A DNA stretch of 64,000 nt from Aeromonas eucrenophila (GCF_000819865.1 NZ_CDDF01000001.1:657981-721980); one strand, 5' to 3'. Counted from the first letter of the stretch, positions 45,334-55,169 are shown. Numbers and translations are program-made. The notes: generated by a model not told the origin, from the letters alone.

Positions 45334-47247
45334 TCACGCCTGCAGCAGCAGACGGTTGATGCGGGCGACGAAGCTCGCCGGATCGTTGAGGCCACCCTGC
45401 TCGGCCAGCTGGGCCTGTTCGTGCAGCAGGCTCACCCACTCGCCAAACAGGCTCTCGTCTTCGATGGTGTCGAGCTTCTTCACCAGCGCATGGTCGGGGT
45501 TGAGCTCCAGTATGTACTTCTGCTCAGGTACCGGCTGGCCGGCGGCGCGCATCAGCTTGATCATCTGGGTGCTCATGCCGTGGTCGTCGGTAACTATGCA
45601 GGAGGGTGAATCGGTCAGACGGTGGGTGACACGCACCTCTTTCACCGCGTCGGCCAGGCTCTGCTTGACCCGCTCCACCAGACCGGCGTTGGCTTTTTCA
45701 GCCTCTTCCTGCGCCTGCTTGGAAGCCTCGTCCTCCAGATCCCCCAGATCCAGCTCGCCACGGGTCACGGAGACCAGCTGCTTGCCGTCGAACTCGGTGA
45801 GGTGGCTCATCAGCCACTCGTCGACGCGCTCCCACATCAGCAGCACTTCGACGCCCTTCTTGCGGAAGATCTCGAGGTGCGGGCTGTTCTTGGCGGCGGC
45901 GAAGCTGTCGGCGGTGATGTAATAAATCTTCTGCTGGCCTTCCTTCATGCGGCCAACGTAATCCTCGAGAGAGACGGTCTGGGCTTCGCCCTCGCCCGCC
46001 GTGCTGGCAAAGCGCAAGAGCTTCGCGATCTCTTCGCGGTTGGCGTGATCCTCGGCCGGACCCTCTTTGAGCACGTTGCCGAACTCGCTCCAGAACTTGG
46101 CGTACTTCTCGCTGTCATCCTTGGCCAGCTTGGCCAGCATGGTCAGCACCCGCTTGGAGCAGGCCTTGCGCAGGGAGACGGTCACCTTGTTGTCTTGCAG
46201 AATTTCACGGCTGACGTTGAGCGGCAGATCGTTGGAATCCAGCACCCCTTTGACAAAGCGCAGGTAGGCCGGCATGAACTGCTCGGCGTCGTCCATGATG
46301 AAGACGCGCTGCACGTAGAGCTTGAGGCCGTGTTTCTGATCCCGGTTGTAGAGATCGAAGGGGGCACGGGCCGGTACGTAGAGCAGGCTGGTGTACTCCT
46401 GCGCCCCTTCCACCCGGTTGTGACCCCACAAGAGCGGATCTTCGAAGTCGTGGGCGACGTGCTTGTAGAACTCCTGGTACTCCTCGTCCTTGATCTCTTT
46501 CGGATTGCGGGTCCAGAGTGCGGTGGCGCGGTTGACCTGCTCCCACTCGCCCGGGGTGCCGACGATGGTTTCACCATCCTCCTCCCGATCCGGGGTGCCC
46601 TCTTTGTACATCTCGACCGGCACGCTGATGTGGTCGGAATACTTGGCCACCACGGAGCGCAGGCGCCAGTCGTCCAGGAACTCTTCTTCCTCGGCACGCA
46701 GGTGCAGGATGACGTCGGTACCGCGACCTTCTTTGGTCACGTCAGCCACGGTGAAGGAACCTTCCCCTTCGGATTCCCACTGCACGCCCTGGCTCGGCTC
46801 GGTGCCGGCGGCGCGGGAGATGACGGTCACCTTGTCGGCGACGATGAAAGCGGAGTAGAAGCCCACCCCGAACTGACCGATCAGCTGGGAGTCTTTGCCC
46901 TGATCGCCGGACAGGTGCTTGAAGAAGTCGGCGGTGCCGGATTTGGCGATGGTGCCCAGGTGTTCGATCACCTGGTCACGGGTCATGCCGATGCCGTTGT
47001 CCGAGATGGTCAGGGTCTTGTTTTCTTTGTCCACCACCAGGCGCACGCGCAGTTGGCCGTCGTTTTCGAACAAAGAGGCATCGGAAAGCGCCTTGAAGCG
47101 CAGCTTGTCCGCCGCATCGGAGGCGTTGGAAATCAGCTCGCGCAGGAATACTTCTTTGTTGGAGTAGAGGCTGTGAGCCATCAGGCTCAGCAGTTGTTTG
47201 ACTTCGGTTTGAAAGCCGTGGGTTTCGGCGTGAACACTTTGGGTCAT
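45334..47247 (-). CDS. htpG: Chaperone HtpG (Hsp90)
   Basis: Cytosolic Hsp90 ATPase. The 637-residue protein begins [20 protein letters not shown] and contains the GHKL ATP-binding motifs [16 protein letters not shown], then ISDNGIGMT and [11 protein letters not shown]. The middle domain ([20 protein letters not shown]) and C-terminal dimerisation domain are complete. The ATG at 47247 gives a length close to E. coli HtpG (624). A heat-shock promoter lies 42 bp upstream. Confidence 0.97.
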   Translation of the reverse strand: MTQSVHAETHGFQTEVKQLLSLMAHSLYSNKEVFLRELISNASDAADKLRFKALSDASLFENDGQLRVRLVVDKENKTLTISDNGIGMTRDQVIEHLGTIAKSGTADFFKHLSGDQGKDSQLIGQFGVGFYSAFIVADKVTVISRAAGTEPSQGVQWESEGEGSFTVADVTKEGRGTDVILHLRAEEEEFLDDWRLRSVVAKYSDHISVPVEMYKEGTPDREEDGETIVGTPGEWEQVNRATALWTRNPKEIKDEEYQEFYKHVAHDFEDPLLWGHNRVEGAQEYTSLLYVPARAPFDLYNRDQKHGLKLYVQRVFIMDDAEQFMPAYLRFVKGVLDSNDLPLNVSREILQDNKVTVSLRKACSKRVLTMLAKLAKDDSEKYAKFWSEFGNVLKEGPAEDHANREEIAKLLRFASTAGEGEAQTVSLEDYVGRMKEGQQKIYYITADSFAAAKNSPHLEIFRKKGVEVLLMWERVDEWLMSHLTEFDGKQLVSVTRGELDLGDLEDEASKQAQEEAEKANAGLVERVKQSLADAVKEVRVTHRLTDSPSCIVTDDHGMSTQMIKLMRAAGQPVPEQKYILELNPDHALVKKLDTIEDESLFGEWVSLLHEQAQLAEQGGLNDPASFVARINRLLLQA

Positions 47248-47288
47248 CGACCAGTCCTCAAAACGTCGGGTTGAACAGATTCCCAACC

Positions 47289-47317
47289 TAGATGGGGGTA
47301 GCCTCCCAAATATCAAG
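47289..47317 (-). promoter_or_regulatory. Sigma-32 heat-shock promoter of htpG
   Basis: On the minus strand CTTGATA (47317-47311), a 13-nt spacer and CCCCATCTA (47297-47289) match the sigma-32 consensus CTTGAAA / CCCCATnTA with one change. Confidence 0.88.
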
Positions 47318-47348
47318 GGGCGAGTGTGCAAACTTGCGCACTCGCCCC
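47317..47348 (-). terminator. recR terminator hairpin abutting the htpG promoter
   Basis: GGGGCGAGTG and CACTCGCCCC form a 10-bp stem extended by GC pairs. On the minus strand CTTGATATTT follows, so the weak T-rich tail of the terminator is the -35 region of the htpG promoter. Confidence 0.7.
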
Positions 47349-47388
47349 TCATCCTGAACTCAGTTGTCCACTTCTTGTACCATCAGGC

Positions 47389-47988
47389 CTAGATACGCTG
47401 GCGTCCCATCAGGGAGTGAGAGAGCGTGGTGCCATCCACCAGCTCCAGCTCGCCACCCACCGGCACCCCGTGGGCGATGCGGCTCACCTCGACCCCGGCG
47501 GCCCGCGCCATGTCGGCGATGTACCAGGCGGTGGCGTCCCCCTCTATGGTGGGATTGGTAGCGAGGATCAGTTCCTTGATGGACTCATCCTTGAGGCGGC
47601 GCTCCAGGATCTCCAGCCCCAGCTCTTCCGGGCCTATGCCGTCGAGCGGTGACAAGTGCCCCATCAGCACGAAGTAGCGGCCGGAGAACTGGCCGGTGTG
47701 CTCGATGGCGGCCACGTCCGCCGGGCTCTCCACCACGCACAGCAAACCGCTCTCTTCCCGCTTGGGGTTCGCGCAGATCTCGCAGCGATCGTTCTCGGTG
47801 AAGGTGCGGCAGTGGCTGCAGTGACCTATTTCGGTCAGCGCCCGGTTGAGCAATGAGGCCAGACGCAGGCCGCCGCTGCGCTCGCGCTCGAGCAGGGTGA
47901 ACGCCATGCGCTGGGCCGACTTGGGGCCGACGCCCGGCAGCACCTGCAGCGCCTTCATCATCTCATCGAGCAGGGGACTGAATTTCAT
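47389..47988 (-). CDS. recR: Recombination protein RecR
   Basis: Loads RecA with RecF/RecO at gaps. The 199-residue protein has the N-terminal helix-hairpin-helix ([17 protein letters not shown]), the four-cysteine zinc finger (C-x2-C-x8-C-x2-[17 protein letters not shown]) and the Toprim domain ([17 protein letters not shown], then [14 protein letters not shown]). Length fits the family (E. coli 201). AAAGGA precedes the ATG. The usual upstream genes ybaB and dnaX are not adjacent; fdhD is there instead. Confidence 0.96.
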   Translation of the reverse strand: MKFSPLLDEMMKALQVLPGVGPKSAQRMAFTLLERERSGGLRLASLLNRALTEIGHCSHCRTFTENDRCEICANPKREESGLLCVVESPADVAAIEHTGQFSGRYFVLMGHLSPLDGIGPEELGLEILERRLKDESIKELILATNPTIEGDATAWYIADMARAAGVEVSRIAHGVPVGGELELVDGTTLSHSLMGRQRI

Positions 47989-48151
47989 GGGGATATCCTT
48001 TAAAGCCGCGCCAGAGGGACAAGCCGGGCGCGTGGCCAGGGCTTATTCATCCAAACCTATCTTGTTGGCGCAGGACTATACCCGAGCCGGCCCCGAGCGC
48101 CAATGATCGGCGCCTCGCCGGGTGACGCGAGACGATGGCGCCCGGGCGCGC

Positions 48152-48979
48152 TTATTCCAGCAGGATGCGCTGGCGGCCGCTGTAGATCTCGGCCCGGCCC
48201 GGGCGGCAGAAGCCCACCAGGGTGAGGCCGGTCTGCTCCGCCCGCTCCACCGCGAGCCCGGTGGCCGCCGAGATGGCGAGCAGGATCTCGACCCCGGCGC
48301 TGGCGCACTTTTGCACCATCTCGAAGCTGGCGCGGCTGGTCACCAGGATGGCGCCGTCGCGCCGACCGCTGCGGCAAAGGTGCCCCACCAGCTTGTCGAG
48401 CGCGATATGACGGCCCACGTCCTCGCGGATGGCGAGGATGTTGCCCTCCCCGTCCACATGCACGGCGGCATGGGTGGCCCCCGTGCTCTGCCCCAGCAGT
48501 TGCAGCGGGCGCAGCGCGTCCAGCACCTTGTCGATCAGGGTCACCTCGAAGCGCTGGCTGTCGGGCAGGGAGGGCAAGGTGCGCACCACCTGCTCCAGGC
48601 TCTCGCTGCCACAGATGCCGCAACCGGTGCGCCCGGCCAGGGTGCGCTTCTTCTCTTTCAGGCGATGGACACAGCGGTTGGCCAGGGTGATCTGCAACTC
48701 TATGCCCTGGCAGCCATCGACTCGTTCTATGTCGTGGATATCGTGCAGGCCGTCGATGATCCCCTCGGACAACGAGAAGCCGATGGCAAAGTCCTCCAGA
48801 TCCGCGGCCGAGCACATCATGACGCCGTGGGCGATGCCGTTGTAGACCAGCGCCACCGGGGTCTCGGCGGGCAACAGCATGGCGCTGTCGGTGCGACTCC
48901 CTTCTCTGTGGTAGTGCACCACCTCGCGGGGGGCGCACAGGCCGTGCAGGGGGGACGCCCCTTCGTTCTCTGACAACAT
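48152..48979 (-). CDS. fdhD: Formate dehydrogenase sulfurtransferase FdhD
   Basis: Transfers sulfur from IscS to the molybdenum cofactor, needed for active formate dehydrogenase. The 275-residue protein has ETPVALVYNGIAHGVMMCSA, the cysteine motif GCGICG (near 120), and the nucleotide/cofactor-binding REDVGRHIALDKLVG and VTSRASFEMVQKCASAGV. It follows the FhlA-type gene by 11 bases and is probably part of the formate operon with fdhF. Confidence 0.94.
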   Translation of the reverse strand: MLSENEGASPLHGLCAPREVVHYHREGSRTDSAMLLPAETPVALVYNGIAHGVMMCSAADLEDFAIGFSLSEGIIDGLHDIHDIERVDGCQGIELQITLANRCVHRLKEKKRTLAGRTGCGICGSESLEQVVRTLPSLPDSQRFEVTLIDKVLDALRPLQLLGQSTGATHAAVHVDGEGNILAIREDVGRHIALDKLVGHLCRSGRRDGAILVTSRASFEMVQKCASAGVEILLAISAATGLAVERAEQTGLTLVGFCRPGRAEIYSGRQRILLE

Positions 48980-48990
48980 CTGCGCCGTCC

Positions 48991-51141
48991 TTAGTCGAGG
49001 GTCTCGGGGGCTTTCGCCGAGATACCGAGCCGCTTCATCTTCGAGAGCAGGGTGGTGCGCTTCATGCCGAGCCGGTTGGCGGCCCCCCGCTCGCCGGCGA
49101 CGATGCCGTTGCAGGCCCGCAGGGCGGCGATGATGGCCTCGCGCTCGCCCTCCCCCTGCACGCCGTCGCGATCCCGCACGGCTTGCGCCCTGTCTCCGTG
49201 ACTGCCTTCGCCGCCGAACAATCCCTGAGAGGGCTCGTCATAGACCAGGGTCTCAATCTTGTGAAAACCCTTGAGGGGCAAGAGCTCGTCCGGGGAGAGG
49301 TTCAGTACCTGACCGCGGGTCATCACCACGGCCCGCTCTATGATGTTTTCGAGCTCACGGATGTTGCCGTACCAGGGGAGCGACACCAGCATCTTCATGG
49401 CATCGGCCGGGATGGCGGTGATGTTGCGCCGCATCCGCTTGGCGATCTTCTTGATGAAGAAGTTGACCAACAGCGGTATGTCCTCGCGCCGCTCGCGCAG
49501 GGGCGGCAGCTCGATGGGGAAGACGTTGAGCCGGTAGTAGAGATCGCTTCGAAAGCGCTTGTTCTTGACCATGGAGAGCAGATCGCAGTTGGTGGCCGCC
49601 ACCAGTCGCACGTCGATGGGGATGGGAGTGCTGTTGCCGACCCGCTCCAGCTCGTGCTCCTGCAATACCCGCAAGAGCTTGGGTTGCAGATCCAGGGGCA
49701 TGTCCCCCACTTCGTCCAGGAACAGGGTGCCCTTGTGGGCGCGCTCGAAGCGGCCGATGCGCTGGCTCAGGGCGCCGGTGAAGGCCCCCTTCTCGTGGCC
49801 AAACAGGTCGCTCTCGATGAGGCCGGTGGGGATGGCGGCGCAGTTCACCTTCACCATCTCCTGCTCATTGCGCTGGCTCAAGCCGTGAATGGCCTGGGCG
49901 ATCAGCTCCTTGCCGGTGCCCGTCTCCCCCAGGATGAGCACCGAGCAGTCACTCTGGGCCACCAGCCTCACCTTCTCCAGCACGCTCTGCATCGCGGCAC
50001 TCTGATGGATGATGTTGGCGAAGTCGGCGTCGGGTTGGCTGTCGGCCACCCTGATGGTCTTCTCCCGGGCGCCGTTGGTGTTGGAGATCTCCTGCTGCGC
50101 CTGCACGTTGTTCATGGCGATCGCCGTGCGGGCCGCGACCTGCTCCAAGAGGGAGAGATCGATGTCGGCAAAGAAGTCGGCCGCCGGGTGGGAGAGGATC
50201 AACACCCCCAGCAGGTTGCCGCGATAGCGCAGGGGCAAAATGCAGGAGCTGTTCGCCTCGGGGGGCAGGATCTGGGCGCTGAAGCGGCAACCTGAGTTGC
50301 AGCCGTGACCCTGCTCGCGGTAGACGAAGAAGGGCTCGCTCTGGATGAGCGCCCCCTGCAGGCAGTGTTTCTCGAAGCAGGAGTGGTTGATGATGCCGGG
50401 TTGATCGCTCTCGCGCGGGTTCACCAGATAGCTCTTGAAGCTGTCGGAGGTGGCGTTGTATTCCGCCAGGCAGAGGCTGCCGATGGCGAAATGGTGCTGC
50501 AAGATGGCGAACAGGCTCTTGGGCAGCTCGGCGATGCGCACCAGCTTAATCACCGCATTGGTCACGTCCACCAGGATCTTGCAGCTGTCGCGCTCCAGGC
50601 GCAGGGAGTGGGCCTGCTCCAGGGTGCGCTCCTTGTCCTGCACGCTCTCGAGCGCAATGGCAACGATGGCGGCGAGTTGGGTCAACTTGGCCAGGGTTTC
50701 CATTGGGAAGGCATTGGGCTGGGAGCTGATAAACTCCACCCCGCCCAGGTGACTGCGGGCCGTGGTGATGGGCAACTGGCAATAGGATTGCAGACCGTCA
50801 TAGACCGGGGTGCTGGCAAGCTTGGCGCAGCGGTTCACGAAGCGGGCCGCCGGCAGGACGATGGCCTGCTCCGAGTGGGCGGAGAAGTGCAGATCCCCCT
50901 TGCGACAGACAAGGTGCTGCGGGCCCTGCTCTCCCATGAAGCAGACCACCGCCTCCTCTCCCCCCAGGTTGAGGATGAGGTTGACCCGGGTCACGCCACC
51001 GAAACAGGCCTCGATCCGGTTCAGCTTCTCGATGAAGTCGTCCAGGGTCACGGCAGAGAGCAGGGTCTTGGAGAGGGAGAGAAAGCCGTCATCCCAGATG
51101 GGGGAAATATCGGTCAACGGAATGGCACTCAGATTCAGCAT
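48991..51141 (-). CDS. fhlA: FhlA-type sigma-54 activator of formate hydrogenlyase genes
   Basis: A 716-residue enhancer-binding protein. The N-terminal 370 residues hold GAF-like sensing domains; then an AAA+ domain with Walker A GETGTGKE, the sigma-54 contact motif GAFTGA, Walker B GTLFLDEVGDM and RLNVFPIELPPLRERREDIP; and a C-terminal helix-turn-helix (AANRLGMKRTTLLSKMKRLG). Length and neighbours (fdhF, hydN-like, fdhD) point to FhlA, which in E. coli binds formate and switches on fdhF, hyc and hyf genes. GAGG precedes the ATG by six bases. Confidence 0.92.
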   Translation of the reverse strand: MLNLSAIPLTDISPIWDDGFLSLSKTLLSAVTLDDFIEKLNRIEACFGGVTRVNLILNLGGEEAVVCFMGEQGPQHLVCRKGDLHFSAHSEQAIVLPAARFVNRCAKLASTPVYDGLQSYCQLPITTARSHLGGVEFISSQPNAFPMETLAKLTQLAAIVAIALESVQDKERTLEQAHSLRLERDSCKILVDVTNAVIKLVRIAELPKSLFAILQHHFAIGSLCLAEYNATSDSFKSYLVNPRESDQPGIINHSCFEKHCLQGALIQSEPFFVYREQGHGCNSGCRFSAQILPPEANSSCILPLRYRGNLLGVLILSHPAADFFADIDLSLLEQVAARTAIAMNNVQAQQEISNTNGAREKTIRVADSQPDADFANIIHQSAAMQSVLEKVRLVAQSDCSVLILGETGTGKELIAQAIHGLSQRNEQEMVKVNCAAIPTGLIESDLFGHEKGAFTGALSQRIGRFERAHKGTLFLDEVGDMPLDLQPKLLRVLQEHELERVGNSTPIPIDVRLVAATNCDLLSMVKNKRFRSDLYYRLNVFPIELPPLRERREDIPLLVNFFIKKIAKRMRRNITAIPADAMKMLVSLPWYGNIRELENIIERAVVMTRGQVLNLSPDELLPLKGFHKIETLVYDEPSQGLFGGEGSHGDRAQAVRDRDGVQGEGEREAIIAALRACNGIVAGERGAANRLGMKRTTLLSKMKRLGISAKAPETLD

Positions 51142-51480
51142 TCTGGCCTCGCATTATATCTGTGTGGGGAAATTGCAGGCACATTGCAATCAGCAACGAC
51201 GATAAACGATGCCTCAGCCAATTCCGTCAGATGTTATAATTAAGACTTAACAAATTAACACTTAATTATAAAAACAAACATCCATTGAAATAGCATCGTG
51301 CTGGTGCGTCGCATCATAGAGTAGGCCCAATGGCATTACAACCGCGCCCGTCCGCCTATTATTCATAAGCAGGGCATGTTTATTCCTCCCGCAGGAAATA
51401 TACCGCCGCTCCCGCCGATATTCGGTGTGCAATCGCCGGCCACCGGCCTCTGTGACCCCCCAGGCGCGCCTTGCCCCGCC
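51142..51480. other. Upstream region of fhlA
   Basis: A 339-bp gap. The fhlA-proximal part is AT-rich and holds a 38-bp palindrome (51234-51271). The remainder shows no convincing gene. Confidence 0.6.
51234..51271. promoter_or_regulatory. 38-bp AT-rich palindrome upstream of fhlA
   Basis: TTATAATTAAG (51234-51244) is mirrored perfectly by CTTAATTATAA (51261-51271), with an inner TTAA/TTAA pair. It lies about 95-130 bp before fhlA. A regulator site is likely; the regulator is unknown. Confidence 0.6.
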
Positions 51481-51879
51481 TCAGGAGGGGTGCAGATCAT
51501 GGCGATAGAGCTTGAGGCCGCCGAAGATGAAGCCGGCCGAGAGGAGCTGAAACGCCACCAATAACCAACTGATATTCTGTGATATTTCAACGGAGATCGC
51601 CTGATGGGTCAGGTAGATGACCAGGGCAGAGAGGCCCAGCAGCAGGCAGTTGACCAGGGTGGTGGAGAGGAAAGCGACGAGCCAGGCCAGCTGCACGCTC
51701 AGGGCCGCCAGCACGGCGCCCATGGCGATCCGTGCGGCGATAAAACAGCCGAAAAAACCAAAGCCCAGCAGGAATATCAATTCGTCGTACCAGAGGTAAC
51801 ACCCCATGCCCAATAACATTGCCAGTAAATAGGCTGAAACATAAAAGATCCCGAACGAGATAGTTAATTCACTTCTCAT
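51481..51879 (-). CDS. Small inner-membrane protein, unknown
   Basis: A 132-residue protein with four hydrophobic helices (about 7-25, 29-47, 50-80, 95-115). It starts MRSELTISFGIFYVSAYLLA and ends KLYRHDLHPS. I recognise no family. It lies between fdhF and fhlA on the same strand, so it may be co-transcribed with the formate genes. Its ribosome site is poor, and the frame is open 22 codons further upstream without membrane character. Confidence 0.65.
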   Translation of the reverse strand: MRSELTISFGIFYVSAYLLAMLLGMGCYLWYDELIFLLGFGFFGCFIAARIAMGAVLAALSVQLAWLVAFLSTTLVNCLLLGLSALVIYLTHQAISVEISQNISWLLVAFQLLSAGFIFGGLKLYRHDLHPS

Positions 51880-51913
51880 GATGGTGTCTGCCAATTGAAA
51901 AAAGGATGAGGGA

Positions 51914-51941
51914 ATCCGGGCCCTGCGAACAGAGCCTGGAT
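51914..51941 (-). terminator. UUCG-loop hairpin after fdhF
   Basis: On the minus strand GGCTCTG-TTCG-CAGGGCC is a 7-bp stem with a UUCG loop, extended by ATCC/GGAT. A T-run comes only ten bases later. It may be a leaky terminator or an mRNA-stabilising end. Confidence 0.5.
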
Positions 51942-51960
51942 CCACTTTATTTAACGAGAC

Positions 51961-54105
51961 TTACCCCTTGGCGGCGCTGCGCAATTTCGCCTTGAGCGCA
52001 CTGTATTCGGTCTGGACATAATTCTCCGCCTCAGACTGATTATCAATTCGCTCTATTTTCACCGCGCAGTATTTGTACTCTGGGGTGTAGGAGACGGGGT
52101 CCACGTGCTCTATGGTGAGCTCGTTGCAGGCCCCTATCCACCACTGGTAGGTCATGTAGACCACACCGGCATTCACCCGCTCGTTGTAGTTCGCGCGGGT
52201 GATCACCTTGCCACGGCGAGACGAGATCCAGACCAGCGCCTGATCCTTGACCCCGAGCTGTTGCGCATCCTTCGGGTGGATCTGCACATAGCCGGGCTCA
52301 TCGGCGAGGGTCTGCAGCGCCGAGCAGTTGCCGGTCATGGAGCGGCAGGAGTAGTGACCCACCTCCCGCACGGTGGAGAGCACCAGCGGGTAGTTTTCGT
52401 CGGGCTGCTCCAGGGGTGGCCTCCACTCGGAGGCAATCAACTGACCCTTGCCGCTCGGGGTGGTGAACACATTGCCCTCGAACAGGGTGCTGGTGCCCGG
52501 GTGATCCTCGGTCGGGCAAGGCCACTGCACACTCTTGAGATCCGCCATCTTGTCGTAGCTGACCCCGGCGTAGAGTGGGCAGAGCGCCCGCATCTCATCC
52601 CAGATCTGGTTTGTATCCCGGTATTCCATGGGATAACCCATAGTGGTCGCCATCAGGGAGAAGATGGCCCAGTCCGGTTTGACATTGTCCGGCGGGGTCA
52701 CCGCCTTGTAGAAGCGCTGGAAGCCGCGATCCGCCGAGCTGTAGACCCCCTCGTGCTCGCCCCAACTGGTGGCGGGCAAGATGACATCCGCCATCTCGGC
52801 GGTCTGGGTCATGAAGATGTCCTGGACGATCACCAGCTCCATGCCCCCCAGGGTGCGCCTGAACTGGGCCAGGTCCGCTTCCGTCTGGGCCGGATCTTCC
52901 CCGAAGATGTAGAAGGCCTTGCACTTGCCCTCCTCCACCTTGTGGCTGAGCTCGGTCAGGCGATAACCCGGTTTCTGGGACAGCGACTCCACGCCCCAGG
53001 CCTTGGCAAACTTGGCGCTGATGGCGGGATCGGCCACGGACTGATAGCCCGGGAACTGGTGGGGCAGCATCCCCATGTCGCAGGTGCCCTGCACGTTGTT
53101 CTGACCGCGCACCGGGCCGCAGCCGGTGCCGCGCCGGCCGAAGTTGCCGGTGAGCAGCGCAAGCCCCGCGAGGCCCTTCACGACGTCCACTGCCTGACCG
53201 TACTGGGTCACCCCCATGCCCCACAGGATCATGGAGGCCGGTGCCGCCGCATAGGTGCGGATGGCCGCGCGGATATCCGCCGCCTTGAGGCCGGTGATCC
53301 CCTCTACGTATTCCGGGGTGTACTTGGCTACCAGCGCCTTGTAGGTCTCAAAGCCCTCGGTGTAGTTGGCGACGAACGCCTTGTCATAAAGGTTCTCGGC
53401 GATCAGTACGTTGCCGAAGGCATTGACCAGCGCCATGTTGGAGCCGTTTTTGAGCGGCAGCCACTGATCGGCGATGCGGGCGGTTTCCACCATGCGCGGA
53501 TCGCAGACGATCACCTTGGCTCCGTTCGCCTTCGCCTTGAGGATGTGGCGCGCCACTATGGGGTGGGAGTCGGCCGCATTGTAACCAAACACCAGCAGGC
53601 ACTTGGTTTCTTGAATTTCGGGAATGGCGTTGCTCATGGCGCCGTTGCCTACTGTTGTCTCCAGACCGGAGACTGAGGGTGCGTGTCACACCCTCGCGCA
53701 GTGATCGACGTTGTTCGTCCCCAGCACGGCGCGGGCAAATTTTTGCATCACATAGTTGGCTTCGTTGCCGGGGCCGCGGGCCGAGCCCGTGGTCATGATG
53801 GCGTCGGCGCCGTATTTCGCCTTGATAGCCGACAAGCGGCTGCTGGCAAAGCCGATGGCCTCGTCCCAGGAGACGGCTTCGAGCTTGCCACCGCGCTCGC
53901 GGCGGATCATCGGGCTTTTCAGACGCGGGGTCAGCAGGTTGGTGTCGTTCAAGAAATCCCAACCGTAGTAGCCCTTGAGGCAGAGCTGCCCCTCGTTGGT
54001 CCGGCCGTGGGCACCCTCGGCCCCCACCACCTTGTCGTTATCAACCAGCAGGTTGATCTTGCAACCGGTGCCGCAATAGGGGCAGACGGTGATGACTTTT
54101 TTCAT
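51961..54105 (-). CDS. fdhF: Formate dehydrogenase H FdhF, selenocysteine-containing
   Basis: Molybdenum/4Fe-4S enzyme that oxidises formate to CO2 within formate hydrogenlyase. The gene is read as one frame of 715 codons with an in-frame TGA at codon 140 (53686-53688), exactly where E. coli FdhF has selenocysteine: the sequence runs NNVDHCARV-U-HAPSVSGLETT. The N-terminal cluster cysteines are in CPYCGTGC (8, 11, 15) and QLCLKG. The rest has MILWGMGVTQYGQAVD, GPVRGQNNVQG and TYQWWIGACNELT as in FdhF. Reading only to the TGA would give a false 139-residue fragment. A SECIS hairpin follows the TGA. It is downstream of the hydN-like gene. Confidence 0.96.
53657..53688 (-). promoter_or_regulatory. 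Selenocysteine codon and SECIS hairpin in fdhF
   Basis: The TGA (53686-53688) is followed 12 bases later by GTCTCC-GGTCT-GGAGAC, a 6-bp perfect stem with a GGUCU loop. Stem position and loop match the E. coli fdhF SECIS element bound by SelB. Confidence 0.92.
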
Positions 54106-54332
54106 GACTCAGTCTCTTGTTGGTTAACGATAAATGGTTGGATTGATGGGGTGATGGCTCTCTGGCAGTGCATTCGACAGGTAAAAAACACTCAAAGCAG
54201 AAAGACGCACTGCACCATCCAGAGCCCATCCGGCTTGTCGGCCTGGTCGGCGGCGCCGGGACTGCGGCTCACGCTCAATGCCATAGACCCGCGCTGACAC
54301 GCCGACACCCGCATCGCCATCAAAGGCGCGAC

Positions 54333-54920
54333 CTAACCCGCCGGCATCGCCTCGGCGCTGGCCAGCTGTTTCTGCCGGTTCAGGGTCGCCAGACTCTGTG
54401 GGGTTACCAGGCGCAGCGCCTGGGTCGGGCACACCTCGACGCAGGCCGGGCCCGCCTCACGGTGGCGGCAGAGATCGCACTTCAGGGCCTGGGCCTTGGT
54501 CTGCGGGCGCTTGAACAGCGCATCGGCGGCCGGGGCCACCTCCTGCACCACCACCGCCATGGCGCCATAGGGGCAAGCCACCACACAGGATTTGCAGCCG
54601 ATGCAGCGCGCCTGATAGACCTTGACGCAACCATCCTCGGTGACGATGGCGTTATTGGGGCAGGCCATGGCGCAGGGCTTGTCTTCACACTGACGGCACA
54701 GCACGGGGGTGGTCACCTTGCTGCCGACGATGACTTTCAGGCGCGGCTGAAAATAGCTGTCCTTGGAGACCAGATGCCCATCCTCGATGGCGAGATGCAG
54801 GCCGCCCTCCCGCGCCAGGGTCCCGCCGCAGGACGCTGACTGGTGTGACACGGCGCAGGCCACCTCACAGGTACGACACCCAATGCAGAGACTGGGATCG
54901 GCAATCACGAAGCTGTTCAT
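54333..54920 (-). CDS. hydN: HydN-like 4Fe-4S electron carrier protein
   Basis: A 195-residue protein with four 4Fe-4S motifs: CIGCRTCEVAC (about 12-22), CRQCEDKPCAMAC, CIGCKSCVVACPYGA and CDLCRHREAGPACVEVC. It resembles HydN/HycB, which link formate dehydrogenase H to the hydrogenase. The ATG at 54920 is chosen by family similarity (MNSFVIADPSLCIGC). It is the first gene of the minus-strand formate block and has a sigma-54 promoter candidate upstream. A 227-bp gap separates it from fdhF. Confidence 0.9.
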   Translation of the reverse strand: MNSFVIADPSLCIGCRTCEVACAVSHQSASCGGTLAREGGLHLAIEDGHLVSKDSYFQPRLKVIVGSKVTTPVLCRQCEDKPCAMACPNNAIVTEDGCVKVYQARCIGCKSCVVACPYGAMAVVVQEVAPAADALFKRPQTKAQALKCDLCRHREAGPACVEVCPTQALRLVTPQSLATLNRQKQLASAEAMPAG

Positions 54921-54970
54921 AAAAAGAGGGATCCTAAATGGTTCGTTGCACCGGCCGCCGGGCTGAATAC

Positions 54971-54987
54971 AAGCAACGACGCAGCCG
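54971..54987 (-). promoter_or_regulatory. Sigma-54 promoter candidate of hydN-fdhF
   Basis: On the minus strand CGGCTGCGTCGTTGCTT has GG and GC ten bases apart and a perfect TTGCT -12 box; the -24 box is imperfect. The expected transcript start is about 40 nt before the hydN ATG. Confidence 0.55.
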
Positions 54988-55118
54988 GTCACCCCACTAG
55001 GCATTAATCAGACCAAACCGGCCCCCGCTTGCGATAAAAATCACAAGACACTGAAAATAAAGGGGTAATCAGGGATCTGAGCGGCTGCTCTCAGGCGAGT
55101 GACGATGACGAGCGAGGC

Positions 55119-55169
55119 GGGACGCCGGGCTCGACACGACAAAAGTGACGAGCTCGACACCCGGTGACA
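55119..55169. promoter_or_regulatory. Candidate FhlA upstream activator site (hydN side)
   Basis: Contains GCTCGACAC twice and the string AGTGACGAGCTCGACACCCG. Nearly the same words (AGTGACGAGC and TCGACACCCGATGG) recur at 60028-60058 upstream of hyfA. It lies about 140-190 bp before the sigma-54 promoter, a usual enhancer distance. Confidence 0.5.

Noticed and set aside
51151-51175. TATAAT motif just before fhlA as its promoter
   Set aside because: It is too close: the transcript would start inside or after the GAGG ribosome site, and no -35 is seen at the right distance.
51376-51564. 62-codon plus-strand frame beginning MFIPPAGN
   Set aside because: Proline-rich, partly antisense to the small membrane protein, no family likeness; not supported as a gene.
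53686-54105. Separate 139-residue molybdopterin protein and a separate 558-residue one
   Set aside because: The TGA between them is the selenocysteine codon of fdhF, confirmed by position and SECIS; both pieces are one gene.
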